Assembly (NCBI GenBank): GCA_963792875.1
Contig: CAWBXV010000002.1
Coordinates: forward strand, 988,778 to 1,052,777
Origin: JAHEGP01 sp963792875
GTDB taxonomy: Bacteria; Pseudomonadota; Gammaproteobacteria; Pseudomonadales; JAHEGP01
Direction of reading: 5' to 3'
DNA: 64,000 nucleotides
The position numbers were made by a program, and so were the translations under genes. Shown here in pieces: positions 18,045-26,306 of this stretch (the stretch's first letter is position 1; the number at the start of each line of letters is the position of its first letter). The notes beneath the pieces are model-generated. The model saw nothing but the letters and a program-made list of their open reading frames with translations, searched no databases and was not told where the DNA came from.

Positions 18045-18736
18045 GCGGGCTCGAGGTCGAATTCCTCATCCAGCACTACGGACTCGTCGGCTGCGGTAGT
18101 GACCTGTCCCTCGATGGTGCGGGAGCGCCGCTGCCGCCGCGTGGGCGCATGCAGCGATTTGAGCAGAGCCTTCTCCTCTGCCAGCAGCTTTTTGATCAGC
18201 CGCGCCTTCTTCCGCCATCACCATTTTCAGTAAACGCGCCTCTGCCCTGACGAGCCTGCTCAGTTCTCTGGCGATCTGCGCCGATGCGTCTTTGGCCGCC
18301 CGATACTCCTGCTTCAGGGTCCGCATGGTTTGTTCAGCGCTGCTTTTCGCCGCCCTGGCTTTCTCCAGGTCGCGCTTGCTCGCTGCCGTGCCTTTTTCCC
18401 GGGCGATTTTGCGTTTATCGATGAGCGCCTCTCCCGCTCTGGTCAAGGCGGCGGCGTGCTTTCCGATTGATGCCACCAGTTTCTCCCGCTGCGTGCCGGC
18501 ATGCAGGACGCGCTTTTCAGCTTCGATCAACTGCGTCTTCAGTGCGTTGAAACTAAACCTGGGGGCGTCCTCTGACTTCACTTCAGGGGCGGCCGATTGT
18601 CTGGGGGAAGCGCGCTTTCGAACAGGCTACAGGCTGCCGGCTTTTCTGCGGTCTTTGCCTGGGTGGCGCGGGCTTTTCTGGTGGCTTTCCTGGGTTGCTC
18701 AATGGATTCTACGGCATTTTCAATTGCGGTTTTCAA
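18041..18736 (-). pseudogene. Frameshifted coiled-coil protein gene
   Basis: Three pieces in different frames join to one lysine/alanine-rich protein. The first (TTG at 18736 after AAGGGA) reads LKTAIENAVESIEQPRKATR and a histone-like KARATQAKTAEKP tail. A frame change near 18610-18630 leads to the long coiled coil (KSEDAPRFSFNALKTQLIE onward, with an open stretch of 171 codons). A second frame change near 18205-18215 leads to KKARLIKKLLAEEKALLKS and an acidic end DEEFDLEPA. Third-position GC is high in the joined frame and low in the straight reading, which supports two lost frames. The family was not recognised. Sequencing error is an alternative to decay. Confidence 0.55.
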
Positions 18737-18949
18737 ATTTCCCTTGGTCGATAGCTGTGTGCAACTTTATTGTTATGGTAGCCTCGCTAATCCTATAGCA
18801 ATGTGAAGCGCTGCGCAGCCTCTCCACCGGGTAAGCGTATTGCAATGCCCCCATGGACAGTCGATTGAGCTCGCTCGTCAGCCCCGACAGATCCGGTGTG
18901 CGGATGCCGCCTTTCATCACCTCGGCTATCTGAGCGCGGGTTCACTTCC

Positions 18950-19720
18950 CTAGATGTCCAGATCGCGATAGACCATCACCTGCTTTTCCCGCGCCCGGCG
19001 CGCATCATCTCCCGCCCGGATCACCCGCCAGACGTCGAACACCAGCACCAGGGTGGTGGCAAGGCCGGTGAGCTTGTCGACGATGAAACCCAGAGGAAAG
19101 ATCAGCCGCTCCGGGCTGATGATGAACTGCGAGCCGAGAAACAGCGTCAAGGCGTTGACCACGTAAGCCGGCTGGTACAGCGTCTTTTCGCGCCAGGCGC
19201 TGCGCCCATAGGGACGCGACTGCTTCTTCACCGCCTTGTTGTAGCGCTTGTTGGTGCGCAGGCCAAACCAGCGCCGCTTCGGCGGCAGCGCCGCGGGGCC
19301 GGCCAGCAGCGCACGGAAGTGGCGCCGGGTGCCGATGTGAGCCAGCGCTGCCAGCAGCAGGTTCGCCCCCACGAGCACGACCTTGAGATAGGGTACAGGC
19401 AGAAACAGCTGGGCGGCCAGATCGACAAACAGCAACTGGGTGAAGGCGTTCAACAGAAAGGCGAAGCGATGAAACGCCGCGCGATTCATATTGTCGACCT
19501 TCTCGTCGATGAACCGGGCCCCCTCCTTGCTGGTCCCCAACTCCCCGAGAATGAGCCGCTGCTGGTCGTTCAGAGGCCGGCGCTGCGCCAGCGCCTCGAT
19601 GGTCTCCGCCGGGCTGCCACGCCTGATGCGGCAGGTGATGCGGTAGAACAGCCCGGAAATGCGCGACAAGGAGCTGCGCAGGGCCGTGGAGCGGAGGAGT
19701 TTTCCGGGGTCGGTATCCAT
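18950..19720 (-). CDS. Uncharacterised membrane protein
   Basis: A 256-residue protein not recognised as a named family. Hydrophobic stretches LLFVDLAAQLFLPVPYLKVV, LVGANLLLAALAHIG and a C-terminal pair around VVNALTLFLGSQFII and KLTGLATTLVLVFDVW suggest three or four membrane segments, separated by a basic loop (PKRRWFGLRTNKRYNKAVKK). The ATG at 19720 has AGGAAGG 8 bases upstream, which favours it over a TTG 18 bases further up. It stands alone between the coiled-coil pseudogene and the permease gene. Confidence 0.65.
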   Translation of the reverse strand: MDTDPGKLLRSTALRSSLSRISGLFYRITCRIRRGSPAETIEALAQRRPLNDQQRLILGELGTSKEGARFIDEKVDNMNRAAFHRFAFLLNAFTQLLFVDLAAQLFLPVPYLKVVLVGANLLLAALAHIGTRRHFRALLAGPAALPPKRRWFGLRTNKRYNKAVKKQSRPYGRSAWREKTLYQPAYVVNALTLFLGSQFIISPERLIFPLGFIVDKLTGLATTLVLVFDVWRVIRAGDDARRAREKQVMVYRDLDI

Positions 19721-19927
19721 GTTCAAACCTTCCTGCAACGATGACTGACAGTGCGGGGCAGCAGCCCCGCCGCCACCATGGTACAGGCTGGAACGCCTTG
19801 CTGGAGCCTGTCGGACTCAGGCGCATGCTGACAACAGTCGCGGCTGTGCTCTTTGAGACAAAGGGCCGACCCGATGGGAGGAAACCACCCAGGCAAGTTG
19901 GACCCTGCGGTCAGTTGCCCGGTGCCA

Positions 19928-21046
19928 TCAGGGTAACTGTCGCTGTTCTCCCGGTGGTGGGGCGTCGCCCTCGTCCGCCGCAACCGGCATCGCCGGCAGC
20001 CCGATGGATTCGGCTTCCTCGGTGTAAATCTCCCACACGGCGATGCACAGCGCCGCCAGCACGGGCCCCAGCACCAGGCCGGTCATGCCGAACAGGGAAA
20101 GACCCCCGAGCGTGGAAAAGAGGATGACGTAGTCCGGCATCTTGGTGTCGCGACCCACCAGCACGGGGCGCAGGAAATTGTCCAGCAGGCCGATCACCAG
20201 TGCGCCGAACAGCACCAGAATGATGCCCTTGATCCAGCTGCCGCCGATGAAGAGAAACAGGGCTGCAGGGGCCCACACCAGCGCGGCGCCGACGGCCGGC
20301 ACCACTGACAGGATGACCATGATCACGCCCCAGAACACCGCGCCCTCGAGGCCCAGCAGGGCGAATATGAGGCCGCCGAGCGTGCCCTGGGCGAGGCCGA
20401 TGACCAGCGAGCCCTTCACTGTCGCGCGCGCCACTTCGGCGAACTTATCGAACAGCCGCCGCTCCAGCTCGTCGGGCAGCGGAATCACGCGGTGCAGGTA
20501 CTGCAGCAGGCTGTCGCCGTCGCGCAGAATGAAGAACAGCAGGTAGAGCATCATGAAGCAGGAAATCAGGAATGTGGTGACGTTCTGGCCGGTGCTCAGG
20601 GCCATCGACGCAAAGCGGCTGCTGAGCGCGACGGCGGCGCTCGACAGCTTCTGCGAAACGTCGCCCAGGTCGATGCCGATATCCGACAGCCAGTGGCGCA
20701 GGTCGGGCAGGCGCTGATCGAACCAGCGAGTAAGCGCCCCCAGGTCGATCTCACCCGACTGCACGCGCGCATAGAAGCCGGCCGTCTCGGCGATGACTGC
20801 CGAGGCGACGAGCAGGGCGGGCAGCAGTACGGTAATGATGATGATGAGCTCGGTGAGCAGCGCCGCCGCCGACGGGCGGTCGTGCAGCCGGCGCGAGAGG
20901 CGGGCCTCCACCGGCCGGAACAGCACGCCGATGACCACGGCCCAGAGGATGGCCTGCCAGAAGACCAGCATCATGGCCGCGAAGCCGATGCTCACGCCGA
21001 TGAGCAGGGCATAAAAGAATGGATGCCTTTCGGAGGTGTTGAGCAT
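19928..21046 (-). CDS. AI-2E family transporter (PerM/YhhT type)
   Basis: A 372-residue integral membrane protein of the UPF0118/AI-2E family. It has paired N-terminal helices (FFYALLIGVSIGFAAMMLVF and QAILWAVVIGVLFRP), a soluble middle region (ARLSRRLHDRPSAAALLT), and the conserved C-terminal block with VPAVGAALVWAPAA and PVLVGRDTKMPDYVILFSTLGG. Members export small molecules or act as sodium/proton antiporters; few are tested. The ATG at 21046 follows GGGA. Its C-terminal 25 residues are a soluble, acidic tail. Confidence 0.9.
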   Translation of the reverse strand: MLNTSERHPFFYALLIGVSIGFAAMMLVFWQAILWAVVIGVLFRPVEARLSRRLHDRPSAAALLTELIIIITVLLPALLVASAVIAETAGFYARVQSGEIDLGALTRWFDQRLPDLRHWLSDIGIDLGDVSQKLSSAAVALSSRFASMALSTGQNVTTFLISCFMMLYLLFFILRDGDSLLQYLHRVIPLPDELERRLFDKFAEVARATVKGSLVIGLAQGTLGGLIFALLGLEGAVFWGVIMVILSVVPAVGAALVWAPAALFLFIGGSWIKGIILVLFGALVIGLLDNFLRPVLVGRDTKMPDYVILFSTLGGLSLFGMTGLVLGPVLAALCIAVWEIYTEEAESIGLPAMPVAADEGDAPPPGEQRQLP

Positions 21047-21107
21047 GTTCCCGATTATATCGTCCCGCCCGAAGGTGTATATCGAATTCTTCGCCAAGCA
21101 GCGCGCT

Positions 21108-21431
21108 TCACGGCGCCTTCTGCACGTCGCACAGATAGGTCCCCTTGTAGCCGTCGCCGTCACGCTGCCACTGCTCGGTGTGTATCATGTGCTGCTTTTC
21201 CGGGAACAGGCCCTTGAAAGCTTTGGGGTAGTCCCGCCGCACGTAGCGGTCCAGTACGGCTTTGACGCCACCACCGGGCTGTTCGCTGACATCGCCTGAC
21301 ACCTCGTCGGTCTGCACCCAGTTGGCCCGGTCGACCAGGTAATCTTTCGACATGATTTCCTTGTACACCGTCTCGATATCGTGTGGGAATTAGTACACGA
21401 ACGCATCCGCAGGCTTTTCTTTGATCGTCAT
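21108..21431 (-). pseudogene. DUF2505-like protein with internal stop and lost C-terminus
   Basis: From an ATG at 21431 (GAGAAA ahead of it) the frame reads MTIKEKPADAFVY, then TAA at 21390-21392, then continues in the same frame FPHDIETVYKEIMSKDYLVD, GGGVKAVLDRYVRRD and TEQWQRDGDGYKGTYLCDV before a TGA. The pattern (phe-x-pro, VYxxxxDxxYL, basic helix, ExWxxDGDGxxGTY) resembles the DUF2505/SRPBCC lipid-binding fold. The last third of that domain is missing. Both a nonsense codon and a 3' loss mark it as decayed. Family assignment is from memory of the motif. Confidence 0.6.
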
Positions 21432-21906
21432 CGTTGTTTTCTCCACGCACTTGGTATTGTTATTGGCAACCGCGATTGTAATCGCACCATCTACACTATC
21501 ATTACACGCGTCCCGGCAGGGGTGTTCTGTATGCAATGAGTATTGCGCTTGCTCGGAACAGCGAATCACCTCGCGGCGCGACCGCCGATCACCGCGGTGC
21601 CGTGGCGGGTGTGATACCGCGTCGCCGTCGACCGGCAACAATTCGCCGCGCCGCTCTTCCCTGCCGTCAATCACAAGGCGGTCGATGTCGTTTTGGTGCA
21701 TCAGAAACAGCATCCGGTACACACTTCTTTTCCGGGCTCGGGGCTTGACAACTGCGGCCTGGGCCTCAGAATGCCAGCGTTGGCGTTTCAAGGCCGTTTT
21801 TTCGCTCCAGGCGCTGTGTTCTATTAGCGCAACGGCCCAGATTGGGTTTCTTGCCCTGTAAACGCTAAAAGCCAAGCAATTGAAAATAAAAGGTATTTTT
21901 ACAATA
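21432..21906. other. Gap upstream of tRNA-Ser
   Basis: 475 bases with no confident gene. The minus strand has a coding-like stretch around 21560-21720 (MHQNDIDRLVIDGREERRG) with high third-position GC but no proper start, end or known family; it may be another remnant. The last 40 bases before the tRNA are AT-rich and probably hold its promoter, though no box at good spacing was found. Confidence 0.3.
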
Positions 21907-21996
<90 letters not shown>

Positions 21997-22000
21997 ATAC

Positions 22001-22029
22001 TGCAAAAGCCCCCGCGTGGGGCTTTTGCA
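22001..22029 (+). terminator. Terminator after tRNA-Ser
   Basis: TGCAAAAGCCCC and GGGGCTTTTGCA form a long perfect stem around a short CGCGT loop, four bases after the tRNA CCA end. The T-run is weak (ATTTCC), but the A/T-rich lower stem makes it a likely bidirectional terminator. Confidence 0.7.
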
Positions 22030-22571
22030 TTTCCAGGGGTGCGGGAGGCTCGATGAGAACCGACTGGTTCGACCAGTCGCGCGGTCCGCTGCAATGCATT
22101 GGGCGGGCGCCACCGGACAGCCCGATTTGCGCGCCGTCAACCTGGCGAACGATGATCGTCGTTGCGCCTGGCAGCGCGCTGTCTGTGGCGCAGCTTCGCA
22201 TCCAGCGCCGCTTGCGATTGGCAGCCTCCCCTGTTTCGCCCCGGCTCTGTAGCTTCAGCGGTCCCCCGTCATTGTCCGCTTCATGAGCGCCGCAACGCCT
22301 GGTGTGTCTCGTAACGTGCAGCCGGGCTGCTGTGCGGATCCCGGTCGTCGGGTTCGTAAAGGGTCTGCCCGGCCAGCGGCAGGGGGGTGTCCTGGCACCA
22401 TGGCGCGCCTTAATATGCCTGGGCCGCTCGGCTCATCAAGGGTATCGTTCAGCAGTGCGGGCGATGCTGCGGCGATTGGGCGCCGGTGGCCATGGGGTCC
22501 TCCGGCTGTTATTGTCTGCCGTAACGTGGCTGAACCCCCATGCGGTGCGGGGCCGCTCTGACGGAGGCGTA
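22030..22571. other. Gap between tRNA terminator and H-NOX remnant
   Basis: 542 bases in which I see no supported gene, RNA or repeat. Short open frames on both strands have no start site and no recognisable family. Confidence 0.4.
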
Positions 22572-22700
22572 ATAAAGAAAGGTATCTTCTTCTGCGAGTT
22601 CCTGGAGATGGTAGAGGGTACCTTCTCGCCCGCGCTGGCTGACGCCATTATCGCGGATTCCGCGCTTGCTGCCGACGGTGCCTACACGGCGGGCGGCCGT
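22572..22700 (+). pseudogene. H-NOX (heme NO-binding) N-terminal fragment
   Basis: The frame reads KKGIFFCEFLEMVEGTF, then SPALADAIIADS, then DGAYTAGG, which matches the first 40 residues of H-NOX/HNOB proteins (MKGIxFTEFLEMVExxF, ADxIIxxS, GGAYTAVG). A GGAGG site precedes it, but the position of the start codon reads ATA instead of ATG. The match ends at about 22695; the heme-ligating His and the rest of the domain are missing. The break lies where the STN-domain gene on the other strand also ends, so both genes were probably cut by one rearrangement. Confidence 0.7.
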
Positions 22701-23056
22701 CCGGAGACCAGGCCATGATGGTCGAGTGCTTGTTGGAACAACGACAGCAGAGCCGTCGGCCAGTCGCGGGCCTGAATGTCGGCGGTCATTTGCTGGCCGG
22801 CCAGGGACGGGGGTACCACCACCGCAATGCCGCTGCGGCGTTCGATCTCCCTGGCGAGGTTCTGCAGTGACTGCCCGTTGGCGTTGATGCGTATCAGCGG
22901 ATCGGGCAAGCCGGCGTCTGCCGCCAAGGTGGCGGGAGACTCGAAGGCTGCTGCCAGTAGCGCGCTCCAGGCCAGCAAGAACCCGGCGCTGCGTCGGCGG
23001 CCAGGGCGCCGGTTCACGCGGGCGGGGTCTGAGCTGGCGCGTTGCCGGTGGGTCAT
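22682..23056 (-). CDS. Exported protein with STN-like (secretin/TonB N-terminal) domain, probably truncated
   Basis: A 124-residue product with a long basic n-region and a hydrophobic core (AGFLLAWSALLAAAFESPATLAA) as signal. It is followed by an STN-type fold: IRINANGQSLQNLAREIERR, GIAVVVPPSLAGQ, MTADIQARDWPTALLSLF. Such domains occur at the N-terminus of secretins and TonB receptors or in small periplasmic proteins. AGAGGAAGCC precedes the ATG. Its last residues (about 13) are antisense to the H-NOX fragment, so the original C-terminus is probably lost. Function unknown. Confidence 0.55.
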   Translation of the reverse strand: MTHRQRASSDPARVNRRPGRRRSAGFLLAWSALLAAAFESPATLAADAGLPDPLIRINANGQSLQNLAREIERRSGIAVVVPPSLAGQQMTADIQARDWPTALLSLFQQALDHHGLVSGRPPAV

Positions 23057-23328
23057 GGCTTCCTCTGGACCGGAGCGGCGATGCCAGGTCCATGGCTCAG
23101 ACTACGGTCGGCAGCGGGGCAAGTCAACGCCGGCAAGGCCGCGACCCGTCCCTGTGATCCGGCTGCCGAGCGCCGCAGACATGGCGCGAGCCAGCTCGGG
23201 AACGGGGCGGGAACAGCCGCCGAGAGGCGGCATTTGTCGCCGCGCCTCTCGCCCGTGATTGTCCTGGGTGATCGCTTGCAGTAATGTGGGGGTCGAGCAT
23301 CCCCACCCGACGATGAGCAGGCCACCTG

Positions 23329-23931
23329 ATGCTAACAAAGCAGATCCATACCCCGGCACCCCTGAAATCCATCGCGCTGGCAGCGGTGATGGCGGCGACC
23401 TGGCTGGGTGCGACGAGCGCCGGCGCGCAGCAGGCCGGCGCGCCAGCCGGCGCAGAAGTCGGCGATCTCATCACCGTTTCGGCGGAGGTGGTCGCTATCG
23501 ACAAGTCTCGCAGGGAGGTCACGCTGAGGGGGCCGGAAGGCAAGGAGATGACCCTTGAGCTGGGCGAAGAGGTCAAGAACTTCCACCAGATCAAGGTCGG
23601 CGACAGCGTCACAGCGGGCTATTACGAGTCGATCGCCATCTCCAAGGGTGTGTCGGGCACGCCCGAAATCGTCGACGAGCAATCCCTCGATACGGCCGCG
23701 AAGGGCGAGAAGCCCGGCATGGTCGCTACCGAAGCGGTGCAGATCTCGGTGACGGTCATCGGCATAGACTCCGAGACCCGCCTGGTGACCTTGAGGAGGG
23801 ATGACGGCAGCCTGATCAAGCGCAAGGTTGATCACTCGGTCGCCGCCTTTGACGAGCTGAAGATCGGCGATGTGATCCAGGTGACGGTGACCCGTGCCCT
23901 CGCCGTGATGGTGGAGCCGCAGCAGCAATAG
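23329..23931 (+). CDS. Secreted protein with two internal repeats
   Basis: A 200-residue exported protein (signal ending near TSAGA-QQ). The mature part has two related beta-rich repeats: residues about 48-105 (VVAIDKSRREVTLRGPEG, then IKVGDSVTAGYYES) and about 138-195 (VIGIDSETRLVTLRRDDG, then LKIGDVIQVTVTRAL). The pattern V-x-x-ID-x-x-x-R-x-VTL...G-D-x-V is common in unnamed periplasmic proteins of Proteobacteria. I do not know a function. No convincing binding site is seen before the ATG. It lies 122 bases before the SulP transporter gene on the same strand. Confidence 0.75.
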   Translation: MLTKQIHTPAPLKSIALAAVMAATWLGATSAGAQQAGAPAGAEVGDLITVSAEVVAIDKSRREVTLRGPEGKEMTLELGEEVKNFHQIKVGDSVTAGYYESIAISKGVSGTPEIVDEQSLDTAAKGEKPGMVATEAVQISVTVIGIDSETRLVTLRRDDGSLIKRKVDHSVAAFDELKIGDVIQVTVTRALAVMVEPQQQ

Positions 23932-24053
23932 CGTCCGCAGGCGCGGCGGGGTAGCGGCTGCGGCCCGCTCCAACCGATCCCGCGGGCCATCAGGCAATGG
24001 ACTCCAGCCGGCCGCTGCGGCTGGATTGACGGCGACCGCCGCCCGGAGAGCGC

Positions 24054-25781
24054 ATGCGATTGACAGCCCTGCCCCTACTGGTATGGCTCCGGTCCTACGA
24101 CCGCGCCTGCCTGCGCGGCGATCTGGTGGCGGGGATCACCATCGGCGTCATGCTGATTCCGCAGGGTATGGCTTACGCCATGGTGGCCGGACTGCCCCCC
24201 GAGTATGGGCTGTACGCGTCGATCTTTCCGCCGCTGATGTATGCCCTGCTGGGCTCTTCCAACAAGGTGTCCCTGGGGCCGGTGGCGCTGGACGCCATCC
24301 TCATCATCAGCGGTCTCAGGCTCATCGCGCCACCGGGGAGCGACCACTACCTCGAGCTGGCGCTGACCCTCACCCTGCTGGTGGGCGCGATGCAGCTCCT
24401 GCTGGGGTTGGTGCGGTTCGGTTTTATCGTCAACTTTCTGTCCTACCCGGTGATTACGGGCTATACCTCGGCGGCGGCGGTGATCATCATCGCCAGCCAG
24501 CTGGAGAGCCTGGTAGGGCTCGACATCGATGCCGTCAACGCCTGCCGGGCAGTGGTCGAGGTGCTGAGCCGGGTGCCCGAGTGGCACATCGTGACGCTGG
24601 CGGTAGGGGTCGGCAGCATGGCGCTGATCTATGGGCTCAAGCGCTGGGCCCGCCGCCTGCCCTACGCCATCGTCGTGGTGGTGGTCGGCATGGTGCTCAG
24701 CGGCCTGCTGGGGCTGAAAGCGGCCGGCGTCGCGGTAGTGGATCACATCCCCGCCGGGCTGCCGGCGCTGACCGTGCCGAATCTGAGCCGGGAGGAGCTG
24801 CTGCAGTTGCTGCCGGTGGCTTTCGGTGTGGCGCTGATGGGCTATATCGGCACCATGTCGATTTCCCGCTCGGTGGAGCAACCCACCGACCGCGTCAGCG
24901 TCAACGCCAACCAGGAGCTGATCGCGCTCGGGGCCGCCAATCTGCTGGGCGCCTTCTGTCGGGCCTTTCCCGTCTCGGCCAGCTTTTCCCGCAGCGCGGT
25001 GTTCCGCGAGAGCGGTGCCCGCAGCCCCCTGTCGGCTGTTTTCTCCTCGCTGCTGCTGCTCCTGACGCTGCTGTTTCTAGCCCCGCTGTTTGATCGGTAT
25101 CCGCTGCCCAAGGCGCTGCTCTCGGCCATTATCGTCATGTCAGTGTACAAGCTGGTCCAGGTGGGCCAGTTGCGGCGCCTCTATGCCGAGAGCCGCCGCG
25201 AGTCCACCGTGCTGCTGATCACGTTCTGCCTGACCCTCGCGCTGGGCGTGCAGCAGGGTCTGATCATCGGCGTGCTGGCGTCGGTGCTCGTGGTCATCTA
25301 CAACAGCTCGCGCCCGCACATGGCGGAGCTCGGGCTGCTGGCAAACGACGGCCTGTACCGCAACATCGACCGCTTCGACGAGGCGATCATCCGGGAGGAG
25401 GTGCTGATTTTTCGCTTCGACGCGACGCTGTACTTTTCCAACGCCGACTTCTTCAAGCGACAGTTGTATCGCTGGATAGCCAGGCGCGACCCGGCCAGGC
25501 TCAGGGCGGTGGTGTTCAACGCCGAGTCGGTGAGCAGCGTCGACAGCACCGCCATTCTGATGCTGATCCAGGTGGTCAAAGGGCTGCAAAGCCGCGGGCT
25601 GGCATTCTACATCACCAATGTGAAAGGCCCGGTTCGGGACCGGATCAGCGCCTCGGCGCTGGCCGACTGTCTGCCGCCCTCGCACCAGTTTGCGACCGTC
25701 GAGGATGCCGTGGCCTACCTGGATGAGGGCGTCCAGCGCCGGGGTCGGGTCGCGTCCCAGCGCAACCCTTTGCGGTGGTAG
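24054..25781 (+). CDS. SulP family anion transporter with STAS domain
   Basis: A 575-residue inner-membrane permease. It has the SulP signature in GDLVAGITIGVMLIPQGMAYA (near residue 20) and PPEYGLYASIFPPLMYALLG, then about 11-14 helices, the repeat-two motif GAFCRAFPVSASFSRSAVF, and a C-terminal STAS domain (about residues 440-560, with FRFDATLYFSNADFF and NAESVSSVDSTAILML). It should move sulfate, bicarbonate or another anion; specificity is not readable. No carbonic anhydrase gene is adjacent. Confidence 0.93.
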   Translation: MRLTALPLLVWLRSYDRACLRGDLVAGITIGVMLIPQGMAYAMVAGLPPEYGLYASIFPPLMYALLGSSNKVSLGPVALDAILIISGLRLIAPPGSDHYLELALTLTLLVGAMQLLLGLVRFGFIVNFLSYPVITGYTSAAAVIIIASQLESLVGLDIDAVNACRAVVEVLSRVPEWHIVTLAVGVGSMALIYGLKRWARRLPYAIVVVVVGMVLSGLLGLKAAGVAVVDHIPAGLPALTVPNLSREELLQLLPVAFGVALMGYIGTMSISRSVEQPTDRVSVNANQELIALGAANLLGAFCRAFPVSASFSRSAVFRESGARSPLSAVFSSLLLLLTLLFLAPLFDRYPLPKALLSAIIVMSVYKLVQVGQLRRLYAESRRESTVLLITFCLTLALGVQQGLIIGVLASVLVVIYNSSRPHMAELGLLANDGLYRNIDRFDEAIIREEVLIFRFDATLYFSNADFFKRQLYRWIARRDPARLRAVVFNAESVSSVDSTAILMLIQVVKGLQSRGLAFYITNVKGPVRDRISASALADCLPPSHQFATVEDAVAYLDEGVQRRGRVASQRNPLRW

Positions 25782-25933
25782 ACGCTTGGCGGCTGCCATG
25801 AGACCCGGTGGCAGGGAGCGGGGTGAACAAAGCGCGCCCGGCGGACATCTGAGACAGTCGGATCGCGCAATGAGGCGAAGCAGGCACGATGGGGCGGGGC
25901 TTCGCGGACCTGCGAGCTCGCCCGGCCCCGCCC

Positions 25934-26059
25934 TTATTCGGCCAGAGCGGCCAGTGGCGAGAAGACCTCAATGACCCGTTGCGCGGCAGCGACTGGGACC
26001 GGATAGAATACGTAAACGAGCAGGCCGAGAGTCACTGCCATGTGCCACTGCCTTGTCAT
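25934..26059 (-). CDS. 41-residue putative membrane peptide
   Basis: The minus strand encodes MTRQWHMAVTLGLLVYVFYP, then PVAAAQRVIEVFSPLAALAE and a TAA. There is a GAGGTG site 4 bases before the ATG. The N-terminus is a basic-hydrophobic segment like a signal anchor or single transmembrane helix; the rest is short and ends acidic. No family is known. The strong binding site and codon choice support translation. The gene is divergent from the hydrolase at 26307, with a long palindrome between them. Confidence 0.5.
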   Translation of the reverse strand: MTRQWHMAVTLGLLVYVFYPVPVAAAQRVIEVFSPLAALAE

Positions 26060-26128
26060 CAAACACCTCACTTGAAATTAAAAAGCCATTGCCTTCCGTG
26101 AGGTCATTTTCGGCGATCCATGGCAGGT

Positions 26129-26154
26129 AAACCCTACCCGATCGGGTAGGGTTT
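26129..26154. promoter_or_regulatory. Perfect 26-base palindrome in divergent region
   Basis: AAACCCTACCCGA joins its exact reverse complement TCGGGTAGGGTTT without a spacer. It lies between the divergent starts at 26059 and 26307. It could be an operator for both genes, or a bidirectional hairpin (10-11 base stem with a GATC-type loop, then TTTCATT) that insulates them. Confidence 0.5.
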
Positions 26155-26306
26155 CATTAACAGAAGGTATTTGCGGGGCGGGTGGCGTCTGTTTCGCCCT
26201 GCCGCGCGACGCTGCCCGGGTCTGCGCGACGGCTTGCGGCGGACCTCGTCGGGTGTAACGATTATGAGAGGCGGGCATTCTGCATCCGGTAGGGGAGGGG
26301 CTCCCG

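Noticed and set aside
18820..18935. A second tRNA near the uncharacterised membrane protein gene
   Set aside because: An antisense reading looked like those seen over tRNA genes, but no cloverleaf, T loop or CCA could be found.
22302..22571. Extension of the H-NOX frame upstream as an N-terminal domain
   Set aside because: The frame is open, but the translation has no domain character, and the GGAGG site lies directly at the H-NOX start position.
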